The notes under the pieces: model-generated | Told to the model about the DNA's origin: nothing | Databases searched by the model: none | Seen by the model: only the letters and a program-made list of their open reading frames with translations | Shown: in pieces, positions 1 to 7,943 of the stretch | How positions within the stretch are numbered: position 1 is the first letter of the stretch | How the letters are laid out: the number at the start of each line of letters is the position of its first letter | Made by a program: the position numbers and the translations under genes | From: Candidatus Neomicrothrix sp. UBA2131 | GTDB taxonomy: Bacteria > Actinomycetota > Acidimicrobiia > Acidimicrobiales > MedAcidi-G1 | Reading direction: 5' to 3' | Length of the DNA: 22,235 bases | Assembly (NCBI GenBank): GCA_002329075.1 | Contig: DCXR01000021.1 | Span: 8,792-31,026 of the forward strand

Positions 1-2
1 GC

Positions 3-191
3 GGCGTCGGGGTGGGTCGGTTCCTGGTCCCGACCCTCATCAACAGCTTCGCCGGGATCTACTGGATCATCGACTACCTGTGGCCGCTGTGGGATGACGA
101 CAACCAACGGGTCACCGACAAGATGTTCAAGACCCAGGTGGTGCTCGACGACCGTCCGGCGACCCCGACCCAGTTCAACCCGATCGGCTGA
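3..191 (+). CDS. RDD-family membrane protein, C-terminal end only
   Basis: This is the last 62 codons of a gene that begins before the window; the stop TGA is at 189-191. The readable end runs from a hydrophobic stretch (FLVPTLINSFAGIYWIIDYL) into LWPLWDDDNQRVTDKMFKTQVV. That matches the end of RDD-domain proteins, where the last helix is followed by a pattern like LWPL-D---Q-LHDK-A-T-VV. RDD proteins are small integral membrane proteins of mostly unknown role, some linked to ion or compatible-solute transport. The usual His before Asp-Lys is Thr here (VTDKM). It lies 65 bp upstream of the next predicted transcript and is probably a separate unit. The family call rests on this short tail only. 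Confidence 0.6.
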   Translation, partial: GVGVGRFLVPTLINSFAGIYWIIDYLWPLWDDDNQRVTDKMFKTQVVLDDRPATPTQFNPIG

Positions 192-212
192 GTACAGGGC
201 AGCCTGGCTCAT

Positions 213-240
213 CGGTAATGTTTTGGGTATAGGATTACCG
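213..240. promoter_or_regulatory. Inverted repeat, candidate TetR operator of the carboxylase operon
   Basis: A perfect 7-bp inverted repeat, CGGTAAT (213-219) and ATTACCG (234-240), is separated by 14 nt. The arm centres are 21 bp apart, two helical turns, so both arms face one side of the DNA. The dyad spans the expected -35 region of the promoter whose -10 is at 245-250. This is a repressor-like position. The operon encodes a TetR protein at 5650-6306, the obvious candidate ligand; that link is inference. Confidence 0.55.
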
Positions 241-244
241 TGTC

Positions 245-250
245 TATGAT
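245..250 (+). promoter_or_regulatory. -10 element (TATGAT) of the carboxylase operon
   Basis: TATGAT differs from the sigma-A consensus TATAAT at one base. A weak -35 (TTGGGT, 223-228) lies 16 bp upstream, inside the inverted repeat. A start site 7 nt past the hexamer falls on the GTG at 257, so the message would begin directly at a start codon. Confidence 0.6.
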
Positions 251-256
251 CTAGCC

Positions 257-292
257 GTGACCTCGACATTCCGATCCCGAACGGCACGATGA
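257..292 (+). CDS. Putative 11-codon leaderless upstream ORF coupled to accD
   Basis: A GTG at 257 sits exactly at the predicted transcription start and opens an 11-codon frame reading (M)TSTFRSRTAR. Its stop TGA (290-292) overlaps the ATG of the carboxylase gene (289-291) as ATGA. The carboxylase ATG has no visible Shine-Dalgarno sequence, so translation could depend on ribosomes that finish this small ORF. All three arginines use CGA. The position is read directly from the sequence; that the peptide is made, or regulates anything, is inference. Confidence 0.4.
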   Translation: MTSTFRSRTAR

Positions 293-1941
293 ACCTACGA
301 ACCCTGTTGGCACCCCCGCTGCCCAGCCATATGGAGACCGGCTCGGAGGAGTTCGCCCGCAACCGGGCCGACATGCTCGAGCAACTCCAGGTCATCGAGG
401 ACCTGCTGGACGAGGCCGAGAAGGGCGGCGGCCCAGAGGCCATGGAACGCCTGCGATCCCGGGGGAAGATGCCGATCCGGGAACGCATCGCCAACGTGCT
501 CGACCCCGATAGCCCGTTCCTGGAGATCAGCCCTCTGGCCGGCTACGACTCGGGCTATGCCATCGGTGGCGGCTTCATGGTCGGCATCGGGGTGATCGCT
601 GGCACCGAATGCGTGATCCTGGGCAACGACCCGACGGTCCAGGCCGGGGCGATGACCCCCTACAGCGTCAAGAAGTGGATGAGGGCCCTCGAGATTGCCC
701 GCGACAACCGCATCCCCTACGTCAGCTTCGTCGAATCGGCTGGCGCCGACCTCAACATCCCCACCGGTGGCGACGGATCCAACCGGAAACGGGCGCAGGT
801 CCAACACTTCGCAGAGTCGGGTGGCTTCTTCTACGAGATGATCGAACTCTCCAAGTTGGGCGTACCCACGGTTTGCGTGGTGTTCGGCTCCTCGACAGCC
901 GGTGGCGCCTACCAACCCGGCATGTCCGACTACAACATCTTCATCAGGGAGCGCTCAAAGGTGTTCCTCGGCGGACCTCCACTCGTCAAGATGGCGACCG
1001 GCGAGGAGTCCGACGACGAGTCCCTGGGCGGAGCGCAACTCCATGCCGAACACTCCGGCCTGGCCGACTACCTGGCCGAGGACGAAATGGACGCCCTGAG
1101 GCTGTGCCGGGAAGTGGTCTCGCACCTCGACTGGCGCAAGGCCGGGCCCGAACCCAGTTACCAGGCGGAGGAACCGGTCCACGACGCTGAGGACCTGTTG
1201 GGCTTCATCGACCGCGACCTGCGCCAACCCGTCGACATCCGGGGTGTCATCGCCCGTGTGGCGGACGGGTCCCGCTTCGAGGAGTTCAAGCCCCTCTACG
1301 GGCCGACGATGGTCTGTGGATGGGCGACCGTCCATGGCTATCCGGTGGGGATCCTCGGCAACAACGGCGTCATCTACCCCGAGGAGGCCGAGAAGGCGGC
1401 GCATTTCATCCAACTCTGCAACCGCCAGGACACTCCGCTGCTGTTCCTCCAGAACATCACCGGTTTCATCGTGGGTAGCGACTTCGAGAAGGCCGGCATC
1501 ATCAAGAAGGGCTCCCAACTCATCAATGCCATCACCAACTCGACGGTTCCACACATCACCGTCATCGTCGGCAACTCCTACGGGGCCGGCAACTACGGCA
1601 TGTCCGGCCGCGAGTATCGGAACCGGTTCACCTTCCTGTGGCCCACCGCCAAGATCGCGGTCATGGGCCCCAAGCAGATCGCCGGAGTGATGTCGATCGT
1701 GCGCCAGGCCCGGGCGGCCCGCAAGGGTGAGGACTTCGACGAGGAGGCGGACGCCGAGATCGTCCGACAGGTCGAGGAGACCCAGGAGAAGGGCTCGTTG
1801 GCGCTCGTCGCATCCGGTGCGATCACCGATGACTCGATCATCGACCCCCGGGACACCCGCACCGTGGTGGGCCTGTGCCTCTCCGTCGTGAGGGCACGCC
1901 CGGTCGAGGGTTCCCAGCACTACGGGGTGTTCCGACTGTGA
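289..1941 (+). CDS. Acyl-CoA carboxylase, beta (carboxyltransferase) subunit
   Basis: This 550-residue protein is a full-length carboxyltransferase of the methylcrotonyl/geranyl-CoA carboxylase type. With the biotin-bearing alpha subunit encoded next it transfers CO2 from carboxybiotin to an acyl-CoA in the cytoplasm. Both crotonase-fold halves carry their glycine-rich acyl-CoA/oxyanion motifs: GGAYQPGMSD from residue 205 and SYGAGNYGMSGR around 430-441. NITGFIVGSDFEKAGI and GPPLVKMATGEE are also characteristic. It resembles MCC/GCC beta subunits more than propionyl-CoA carboxylase. The ATG at 289 gives a normal N-terminus; an internal ATG at 331 is possible but would cut the first helix region. 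The stop overlaps the GTG of the alpha subunit by four bases. The AtuA and LiuC-like neighbours favour a branched enoyl-CoA substrate such as methylcrotonyl- or geranyl-CoA; this cannot be decided from sequence. Confidence 0.93.
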   Translation: MNLRTLLAPPLPSHMETGSEEFARNRADMLEQLQVIEDLLDEAEKGGGPEAMERLRSRGKMPIRERIANVLDPDSPFLEISPLAGYDSGYAIGGGFMVGIGVIAGTECVILGNDPTVQAGAMTPYSVKKWMRALEIARDNRIPYVSFVESAGADLNIPTGGDGSNRKRAQVQHFAESGGFFYEMIELSKLGVPTVCVVFGSSTAGGAYQPGMSDYNIFIRERSKVFLGGPPLVKMATGEESDDESLGGAQLHAEHSGLADYLAEDEMDALRLCREVVSHLDWRKAGPEPSYQAEEPVHDAEDLLGFIDRDLRQPVDIRGVIARVADGSRFEEFKPLYGPTMVCGWATVHGYPVGILGNNGVIYPEEAEKAAHFIQLCNRQDTPLLFLQNITGFIVGSDFEKAGIIKKGSQLINAITNSTVPHITVIVGNSYGAGNYGMSGREYRNRFTFLWPTAKIAVMGPKQIAGVMSIVRQARAARKGEDFDEEADAEIVRQVEETQEKGSLALVASGAITDDSIIDPRDTRTVVGLCLSVVRARPVEGSQHYGVFRL

Positions 1942-3884
1942 GCATCGACTCCTTGTTGGTGGCCAACCGGGGCGAGATTGCACGGCGGATCTTCCGTACC
2001 GCCCGGGAAATGGGCATCACCACAGTGGGCGTCTTCTCCGACGCCGACGAGGGGCACCCCTTTGTCGCCGAAGCCGACCTGGCGGTCCGTATCGACGGCT
2101 ATCTCGACGCAGAAGCACTGCTGGGGGCAGCCCGTCGCAGTGGAGCGACCGCTGTCCACCCCGGCTACGGGTTCCTCTCGGAGAACGCCGCTTTCGCCGA
2201 GACGATCCTGGCGGCTGGGTTGACCTGGATCGGACCGTCTCCGAAGGTGATCGCCGCGATGGGTGACAAGGCGGCCGCCAAGCGAATCGCGGAGGCCGCC
2301 GGCGTACCCACCCTGGCCTCGTCGGATGATCTCACCGCCGCAGGCGAGGTCGGCTATCCACTGCTCGTCAAGGCCACCGCCGGTGGGGGCGGCAAGGGCA
2401 TGCACCTGGTGCGATCAGAGGACGAACTCGAAGAGGCGGTGGCTACTGCCCGACGGGAAGCCGCCGCGGCCTTCGCCGACGACCGGGTGTTCCTCGAACG
2501 CTATTTGGAGAGGGCCCGCCACGTGGAAGTGCAGATACTCGGTGACACGCAGGGCAACCTGGTACACCTCGGCGACCGGGAGTGCTCCATCCAGCGCCGC
2601 CACCAGAAGATCGTCGAGGAGTCGCCGTCGCCGGCGATCGATGACGAACTCCGATCGGCCATGGGCGAAGCGGCGCTGAGCCTTGCCCGTGACGTCGGCT
2701 ACCACTCGGCGGGCACCGTGGAGTTCATCCTCGACGACACGACCCGTGAGTTCTTCTTCCTCGAGGCAAACACCCGCCTCCAGGTGGAGCACCCGGTGAC
2801 CGAGGAGACGACCGGTATCGACCTGGTTCGGGAGCAGATCCGGATTGCCGCCGGGGAGCCCCTGGGCTACGTCCAGCAGGACGTGGTAGCCACCGGCCAC
2901 GCCATCGAGGCACGCCTCTACGCCGAGGACCCGGCATCGGGTTTCCTGCCCGACGCCGGAACCGTCGAAGCCTTCGCCCCGGCAGCCGAACCGAAGGTCC
3001 GATTCGACTCCGGTGTAGAGGCAGGCACCGCTATCGGCGTCGACTTCGACCCCCTGCTTGCCAAGGTGGTCGCCCACGGACACACGCGGACTGAGGCCGC
3101 TGCACGGTTGGCCCGGGCGTTGGAACGTCTCCACCTTGGCGGGGTGGACACCAACCGGGACTTCCTGGTGGCGACCCTGCGCCACGAGGCGTTCCTGGCC
3201 GGCGACACCACCACCGACTTCATCGAACGCCACGCCCCTCGGCGAACCCTCGAACCCGACGATGACGAACTGGCACGGGCAACCAGGACGGCGGCGATGT
3301 GGATTCAGGGCCGTAACCGAAAACGGGCCCTGGTATTGGGCCACATCCAGGGTGGATGGCGTAACGCCCGCCTCCCCAACGAGCGGGTGAGGCTGTCGGT
3401 CGGGGGGCTGGAGACCACCGTGTCCTATCAGGTCCGACGCGATGGCACCTTCCTCGTCGACGACGCACTCGAGGTACGGGTCCACCGGTGGGCCGAAGAC
3501 TGCATCGACCTGGAGGTCGACGGTGTCCGGACCACGCACGCAGTCACCGAGGCCGGCTCCCGGCTACACGTCCAGACCCAACGGGGTACCGTCGAGGTCA
3601 ATGTCCTACCCCGCTTCGAACTCCCTGAGGTCCAGGTACCCGAAGGTGGGTTGGTGGCCCCTATGCCCTGCAGGGTTATCGAGGTCAGGGTGGCGGTCGG
3701 CGACCGGGTGACTGCCGGACAGACCCTGCTGGTCGTCGAGGCCATGAAGATGGAACACCACCTGAAGGCCCCGCACGATGGCACCGTGGCCGAGGTGCTG
3801 GCGGAATTGGACGAACAGGTGGCCAATGGGGTCACCTTGATGGTGCTCGACGAGGACGCCCCGGAGGGACACGAGGACGACTGA
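1938..3884 (+). CDS. Acyl-CoA carboxylase, alpha subunit (biotin carboxylase plus BCCP)
   Basis: This 648-residue subunit carboxylates its own biotin using ATP and bicarbonate. The biotin carboxylase domain (about 1-445) starts with LLVANRGEIARRIFRT. It has the ATP-grasp loop GGGGKGMH (from residue 149), the RRHQKIVEESPS segment and NTRLQVEHPVTEE around 277-290. A linker domain follows, and the C-terminal biotinyl domain carries VEAMKMEH with the biotin-accepting Lys604. The frame is open back to 1875, but I chose the GTG at 1938. It overlaps the stop of the beta subunit (GTGA), and family members begin a few residues before LLVANRGEIA. The stop overlaps the next ATG (TGATG). It must act with the beta subunit; length and domain order match actinobacterial AccA and MCC alpha proteins. 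Confidence 0.94.
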   Translation: MSIDSLLVANRGEIARRIFRTAREMGITTVGVFSDADEGHPFVAEADLAVRIDGYLDAEALLGAARRSGATAVHPGYGFLSENAAFAETILAAGLTWIGPSPKVIAAMGDKAAAKRIAEAAGVPTLASSDDLTAAGEVGYPLLVKATAGGGGKGMHLVRSEDELEEAVATARREAAAAFADDRVFLERYLERARHVEVQILGDTQGNLVHLGDRECSIQRRHQKIVEESPSPAIDDELRSAMGEAALSLARDVGYHSAGTVEFILDDTTREFFFLEANTRLQVEHPVTEETTGIDLVREQIRIAAGEPLGYVQQDVVATGHAIEARLYAEDPASGFLPDAGTVEAFAPAAEPKVRFDSGVEAGTAIGVDFDPLLAKVVAHGHTRTEAAARLARALERLHLGGVDTNRDFLVATLRHEAFLAGDTTTDFIERHAPRRTLEPDDDELARATRTAAMWIQGRNRKRALVLGHIQGGWRNARLPNERVRLSVGGLETTVSYQVRRDGTFLVDDALEVRVHRWAEDCIDLEVDGVRTTHAVTEAGSRLHVQTQRGTVEVNVLPRFELPEVQVPEGGLVAPMPCRVIEVRVAVGDRVTAGQTLLVVEAMKMEHHLKAPHDGTVAEVLAELDEQVANGVTLMVLDEDAPEGHEDD

Positions 3885-5653
3885 TGGCCGATCCGATCCG
3901 CATCGCAAACTGTTCCGGCTTCTACGGCGACAGGCTCTCGGCCGCCGCCGAGATGGTCGAGGGCGGTCCGATCGACGTGCTCACCGGCGACTGGCTGGCA
4001 GAGCTCACGATGCTGATCCTCGCCCGCACACAGGCCAAGCGCCCCGGCGGCGGCTACGCCCGCAGCTTCGTCCGGCAGACGGAGCAGGTGATGGGCACCT
4101 GCCTCGACCGGGGCATCCGGGTCGTGGCCAACGCCGGTGGGCTCGACCCCGCCGGCTGTGCCGAGGCCGTCGCCGAGGTCGGCGACAAGTTGGGGCTCTC
4201 CCCCACCATCGCCTACGTCGACGGCGACGACCTGCTCCCGCGCCTCGACGACCTCCTCGCCGCCGGCGTGGACCTCCCCGACCTCGTCACCGGCGAGCCC
4301 CTGACCGAACCCGGTCGCTTCATCAGCGCCAACGCCTACTTCGGCTGCTGGGGCATCGTCGAAGCGCTCGACCGTGGCGCCGACATCGTGGTCACCGGCC
4401 GCACCACCGACGCCGCCGTGGTCTGCGGCCCGGCCGCCTGGCACCACGGCTGGGCACGCGACGACTGGGACGCCCTCGCCGGCGCCGTCGTCGCCGGGCA
4501 CGTCATCGAGTGCGGCACGCAGGCCACCGGTGGCAACTACTCGTTCTTCACCGAGATCCGCGGACTCGAGCGGGCCGGGTTCCCCTGGGCCGACATCGCC
4601 GTCGACGGATCCTCGGTGATCGGCAAGCACGACAGCACCGGCGGTGCCGTCACAGTCGGCACCGTGACCTCACAACTGCTCTACGAGATCGGCGCCCCCG
4701 GCTACCTCGGCCCCGACGTGACGGCAAGGTTCGACACCATCCGCCTCGAGCAGGAAGCGCCCGACCGGGTCCGGATCAGCGACACGAGGGGCGAGCCCCC
4801 ACCCCCGGACCTCAAGGTCTCGATGAACCGTCTCGGCGGATACCGGAGCGACCTCGCCATCGGCCTGACCGGCCTCGACGTCGACGCCAAGGCCGAGTTG
4901 GTCGAGGCCGCCTTCTGGCGGGCCTGTCCCCTCGCCCCCGAGGACTTCGACGAGGTATCCAGTCGGACCGTGTACACGGGCAAGGACGACCCCGCCTCGA
5001 ACGAGGAGGCCGTCGCCCAGTGGTGCCTCACGGTCAAGGACGCCGACGAGCAGAAGGTGGGCCGTGGCGTGTTCAACGCCATGAACGAGTTGGCGCTGGC
5101 CTCGATCCCGGGCTTCTTCGCCGCACGCAGCGGCAGCGGAGCGCGGGCGTTCGGCGTCCACCGCGCCGGGCTGGTCCCTGCCGGGCTCGTGCCCCAACAC
5201 GTCGTGGTCCTGGGAGGCGACCGCACCGTCGTCGACTCCGCGATCCCCGAGGTTCCCGAAGGCGTCACCGTCGAGCCCATGCCGGCACCACCGTCCGAGG
5301 TGCCGGCAGGCCCGACCGTCCCCGCTCCGCTCGGCCGAGTGGTCGGCACCCGCTCCGGCGACAAGGGGGGTGACGCCAACCTCGGCGTGTTCGCCCGCAC
5401 CCCCGAGGCCTGGGCATGGCTGGACGGCTTCCTCACCACCGACCGGCTCCGGCAACTCCTCCCCGAGGCCGCCGACCTCGAGATCGAGCGCCACCCGCTG
5501 CCCAACCTGCTGTCGGTCAACTTCGTGGTCCGCGGGCTCCTCGGTGACGGTGTTGCCGCCTCGACCCGCCAGGACGGCCAGGCCAAGAGCCTCGGCGAGT
5601 GGCTGCGGGCACGCGTCGTCGACGTCCCCGAGTCGCTCCTGGTGTCCGCATGA
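3884..5653 (+). CDS. AtuA-family protein (DUF1446, acyclic terpene utilization)
   Basis: This 589-residue protein matches the AtuA family in both parts. The large N-terminal DUF1446 domain (about 4-470) begins RIANCSGFYGDRLSAAAEM and contains LTGDWLAELTM and VVANAGGLDP. The C-terminal AtuA-like domain (about 480-585) has the signature TRSGDKGGDANLGVFAR near residue 490 and HPLPNLLSVNFVVRGLLGDGV. The family is named for the Pseudomonas citronellol/geraniol operon, where atuA is required for growth on acyclic terpenes but its reaction is unsettled. Similar genes recur beside acyl-CoA carboxylases in actinobacteria. It overlaps both neighbours by one to four bases and so is part of one translation-coupled operon. 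The family call is secure; the biochemical role is not. Confidence 0.9.
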   Translation: MADPIRIANCSGFYGDRLSAAAEMVEGGPIDVLTGDWLAELTMLILARTQAKRPGGGYARSFVRQTEQVMGTCLDRGIRVVANAGGLDPAGCAEAVAEVGDKLGLSPTIAYVDGDDLLPRLDDLLAAGVDLPDLVTGEPLTEPGRFISANAYFGCWGIVEALDRGADIVVTGRTTDAAVVCGPAAWHHGWARDDWDALAGAVVAGHVIECGTQATGGNYSFFTEIRGLERAGFPWADIAVDGSSVIGKHDSTGGAVTVGTVTSQLLYEIGAPGYLGPDVTARFDTIRLEQEAPDRVRISDTRGEPPPPDLKVSMNRLGGYRSDLAIGLTGLDVDAKAELVEAAFWRACPLAPEDFDEVSSRTVYTGKDDPASNEEAVAQWCLTVKDADEQKVGRGVFNAMNELALASIPGFFAARSGSGARAFGVHRAGLVPAGLVPQHVVVLGGDRTVVDSAIPEVPEGVTVEPMPAPPSEVPAGPTVPAPLGRVVGTRSGDKGGDANLGVFARTPEAWAWLDGFLTTDRLRQLLPEAADLEIERHPLPNLLSVNFVVRGLLGDGVAASTRQDGQAKSLGEWLRARVVDVPESLLVSA

Positions 5654-6306
5654 ACCCAGCCACTGCGACCAGCGGTCTGCTCGACCGGCTCCGCGACGTC
5701 CCGGCGCCCCGGCCTGTCATCGACCGTGAGCGCGAACGGCAGTTGACGGACCGGCAACGGGACGTCCTCGACCGCCTGGTCGAACTCTTCGATGAGGGCT
5801 TCTCCCATCTCACCATGGCCGATCTGGCGGCCAGGCTGAACTGTTCGCTGCGCACCCTCTACGGGCTCGCCCCGAGCCGGGACGAACTGGTGCTCGCCGT
5901 CGTCGACCGCAACCTGCGGTCGGTCGGACGAACCGCCCGCGGCGCCATCCATCCCGACATGGCCCCCCTCGAAGCGATCCGGCACTACCTCGAGGCCGCC
6001 AACGTGGCAGTGGCCGGCACCACCGAGGCCTTCGCCCGCGACCTCGCCACCCTGCCTGCCGGCCAGCGGCTGAGCGACCAGCACTCCGACTACCTCGTCG
6101 CAGTCACCCGTCGCCTGCTCGACCTCGCCGTGGAGTGGGGCGACATCGACGACGTCGACACCGCCGCCGTCGCCCGGGTGATGGCGTCGCTGGGCCGTGA
6201 CCTCTCACGGCCCGACGTCTTCACCACCCTGCGCTCCACGCCGAAGGAGGCCGCCGACGCCGTCCTCGACCTCGTCCTGAGCGGCCTCACCACCCACCGA
6301 GCCTGA
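5650..6306 (+). CDS. TetR-family transcriptional regulator
   Basis: This 218-residue protein has an N-terminal helix-turn-helix of TetR type at about residues 33-80: RDVLDRLVELFDEGFSHLTM then DLAARLNCSLRTLYGLAPSR. The recognition-helix pattern is S-RTLY. The helical C-terminal part would form the ligand and dimer domain. The ATG at 5650 overlaps the AtuA stop as ATGA; the same frame is open further upstream inside atuA, but that extension would add unmatched Arg-rich residues. As AtuR and LiuR show in Pseudomonas, regulators inside such operons often bind an acyl-CoA intermediate and repress their own promoter. The inverted repeat at 213-240 is the best candidate site here; that pairing is inference. 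Confidence 0.88.
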   Translation: MNPATATSGLLDRLRDVPAPRPVIDRERERQLTDRQRDVLDRLVELFDEGFSHLTMADLAARLNCSLRTLYGLAPSRDELVLAVVDRNLRSVGRTARGAIHPDMAPLEAIRHYLEAANVAVAGTTEAFARDLATLPAGQRLSDQHSDYLVAVTRRLLDLAVEWGDIDDVDTAAVARVMASLGRDLSRPDVFTTLRSTPKEAADAVLDLVLSGLTTHRA

Positions 6307-6310
6307 ACCC

Positions 6311-6315
6311 GGAGG
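6311..6315 (+). promoter_or_regulatory. Shine-Dalgarno GGAGG for the TIGR03084-family gene
   Basis: GGAGG lies 6 nt before the ATG at 6322. It is one of few clear Shine-Dalgarno sequences in this operon and marks the only junction without an overlap (15-nt gap). Confidence 0.7.
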
Positions 6316-6321
6316 TCCCCC

Positions 6322-7119
6322 ATGCACGTCACCGAGGTCGCCGCCGATCTGGCGACCGAGCAGCAGGTCCTCGACGACCTCCTCACCGGGATCACCGATG
6401 CCGACTGGGCGACGCCCACGTCGAGTCCCCGGTGGAGCGTGGCCGACCAGGTCGCCCACCTCACCTACTTCGACGGCACAGCCGCACTCGCCATCACCGA
6501 CCCCGATCGCTTCCGCACGATGCTCGACGACCTCGTGGGCGTCGCCGGCGGGGGCGACGGGGCGGTCGACGACCTCACTCTCGGGCGTGCCAGGAAGATG
6601 TCGCCCCCCGGGGTGTTCGAGGCGTGGCGGGCGAACCGCCGCCTGCTCGCCGACGCCGCGGCCACGCTCGCCGACGACTCCCGGGTCATCTGGTACGGAC
6701 CGTCGATGGGCGCCAGGTCCTTCCTCACCGCCAGGCTCATGGAGGTGTGGGCCCACGGCCAGGACATCGTCGATGCGCTCGGACTGGACCGGCCGGCCAG
6801 CGATCGCCTCCGCCACGTCGCCCAGTTGGGGGTCATCACCCGCAACTGGTCCTACGTGAACCGCCGGATGGACGTCCCCGAGGACGAGGTCCGGGTCGAG
6901 TTGGCGGCCCCCTCCGGTGCCGGGTGGGCCTGGGGCCCGGAAGGTGCACCGAATGCCGTCCGGGGCAGCGCCGAGGACTTCTGCCTAGTCGTCACCCAAC
7001 GCCGCCACGCCGACGACACGGACCTCGACATCGGGGGCGAGGCAGCACACGACTGGATGCTCCGGGCACAGGCCTTCGCCGGCCCACCCACCGACGGACC
7101 CGACCCCGGGAGATTCTGA
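6322..7119 (+). CDS. TIGR03084-family protein (DinB/maleylpyruvate-isomerase-like fold)
   Basis: This 265-residue protein fits the actinobacterial TIGR03084 family, a branch of the DinB / mycothiol-dependent maleylpyruvate isomerase superfamily. The N-terminal four-helix domain has SVADQVAHLTYFD (around 40-52) with the first metal-type His. TARLMEVWAHGQDIVDAL (around 135-152) supplies the usual second cluster of potential ligands (Glu, His, Asp). A C-terminal region with RVELAAPSGAGWAWGPE follows, typical of the SCP2-like tail. Members are thought to bind a divalent metal and perhaps a thiol cofactor, but I know of no established reaction. It has its own Shine-Dalgarno and overlaps the following hydratase start by one base, which places it in the same acyl-CoA pathway. 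Confidence 0.82.
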   Translation: MHVTEVAADLATEQQVLDDLLTGITDADWATPTSSPRWSVADQVAHLTYFDGTAALAITDPDRFRTMLDDLVGVAGGGDGAVDDLTLGRARKMSPPGVFEAWRANRRLLADAAATLADDSRVIWYGPSMGARSFLTARLMEVWAHGQDIVDALGLDRPASDRLRHVAQLGVITRNWSYVNRRMDVPEDEVRVELAAPSGAGWAWGPEGAPNAVRGSAEDFCLVVTQRRHADDTDLDIGGEAAHDWMLRAQAFAGPPTDGPDPGRF

Positions 7120-7883
7120 TGCCACTCGTGTTGACCGACCTCTCCGACGGCGTCCTCACGGTCACGTTGGCCGACGAGGCGAACCGCAACGCCCTCAGCA
7201 GCCAACTGGTCGAGGAACTGCACGACGCCCTCGATGCAGCCGACGCCGACCCCGAGGTGAGGGTCGTAGTCCTCACCAACTCCGGCCGGGTGTTCTGCGC
7301 CGGTGCCGACCTGTCCGAGCGCTCGTCCGGGGAGGGCGGCGGCACCCGCAAGCCGGTCGACCCCTCGCTGCTGTTCTCCCGCTTCGCCGAGTCGCCGAAG
7401 GTCTACGTGGGCCGGATCGCCGGGCACTGCGTCGCCGGCGGCATGGGCCTGGCGGCGGCGATGGACATCTCGATCGCCGTCGACGACGCCAGGTTCGGCT
7501 TCACCGAGACACGGGTCGGCGTCGCCCCGGCGATGATCTCCGTCGTCTGCCTCCCGAAGATGCGCCCGGCAGACGCCAGGGCCGCCTTCCTGCGGGGCAA
7601 CCGGTTCCTGGCCCCCGAGGCGGCCCGGATCGGCCTCATCAACGAGGCCGTCCCGCCCCATGAGATCGACGCCGCCGTCGCTGCCGTCGTCGCCGACGTC
7701 CTGGCCTGTGGGCCCGGCGCGCTCGCCGCTGCCAAGCAGTTGCTGGCACGGGTCCCCGGGATGCCCGTCGACGAGGCCTTCGCATGGACGGGCGAACTCT
7801 CGGCGTCGCTCTTCCGAAGCGACGAGGCGGCCGAAGGCATGCGAGCCTTCCTCGACAAGCGCCCACCCCCCTGGATTCCGTGA
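7119..7883 (+). CDS. Enoyl-CoA hydratase/isomerase, LiuC/AtuE-like
   Basis: This 254-residue crotonase-fold enzyme probably hydrates a branched enoyl-CoA in the pathway of this operon. VFCAGADLSE (around 59-68) forms one oxyanion-hole strand and GHCVAGGMGLAAAMDI the other. FGFTETRVGVAPAMISV contains the conserved general acid/base Glu, equivalent to Glu164 of rat mitochondrial hydratase. The other classical Glu (Glu144, in GGGCE) is replaced by Gly, in GGMGL. The pattern E-R-G-APA-IS is typical of LiuC-type methylglutaconyl-CoA hydratases. This fits a product of methylcrotonyl- or geranyl-CoA carboxylation, an inference from motif and context. The start ATG at 7119 overlaps the previous stop (TGATG), with GGGAGA just upstream. 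Confidence 0.9.
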   Translation: MPLVLTDLSDGVLTVTLADEANRNALSSQLVEELHDALDAADADPEVRVVVLTNSGRVFCAGADLSERSSGEGGGTRKPVDPSLLFSRFAESPKVYVGRIAGHCVAGGMGLAAAMDISIAVDDARFGFTETRVGVAPAMISVVCLPKMRPADARAAFLRGNRFLAPEAARIGLINEAVPPHEIDAAVAAVVADVLACGPGALAAAKQLLARVPGMPVDEAFAWTGELSASLFRSDEAAEGMRAFLDKRPPPWIP

Positions 7884-7927
7884 CGGCCCGGTCTACCCGA
7901 CCCCGGTTTCCCACCAGAGCCCCCCAA

Positions 7928-7933
7928 TAGGCT
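7928..7933 (+). promoter_or_regulatory. -10 element (TAGGCT) for the dsbB operon
   Basis: TAGGCT lies in the 60-bp gap after the hydratase gene and 10 nt before the ATG at 7944. It fits the actinobacterial TANNNT pattern and would give a leader of only a few bases. No convincing -35 is visible. Confidence 0.4.
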
Positions 7934-7943
7934 GACAACCACC

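Noticed and set aside
1875..1937. Upstream extension of the alpha subunit
   Set aside because: The extra 21 residues overlap the beta subunit and are not like family N-termini; the GTG at 1938 gives the standard start.
955..1983. Long minus-strand frame opposite the carboxylase beta gene
   Set aside because: It is a mirror of a certain coding region in high-GC DNA, with no recognisable motif. The same holds for minus-strand frames at 2415-3539, 3428-4630, 4702-6084 and 8395-9291.
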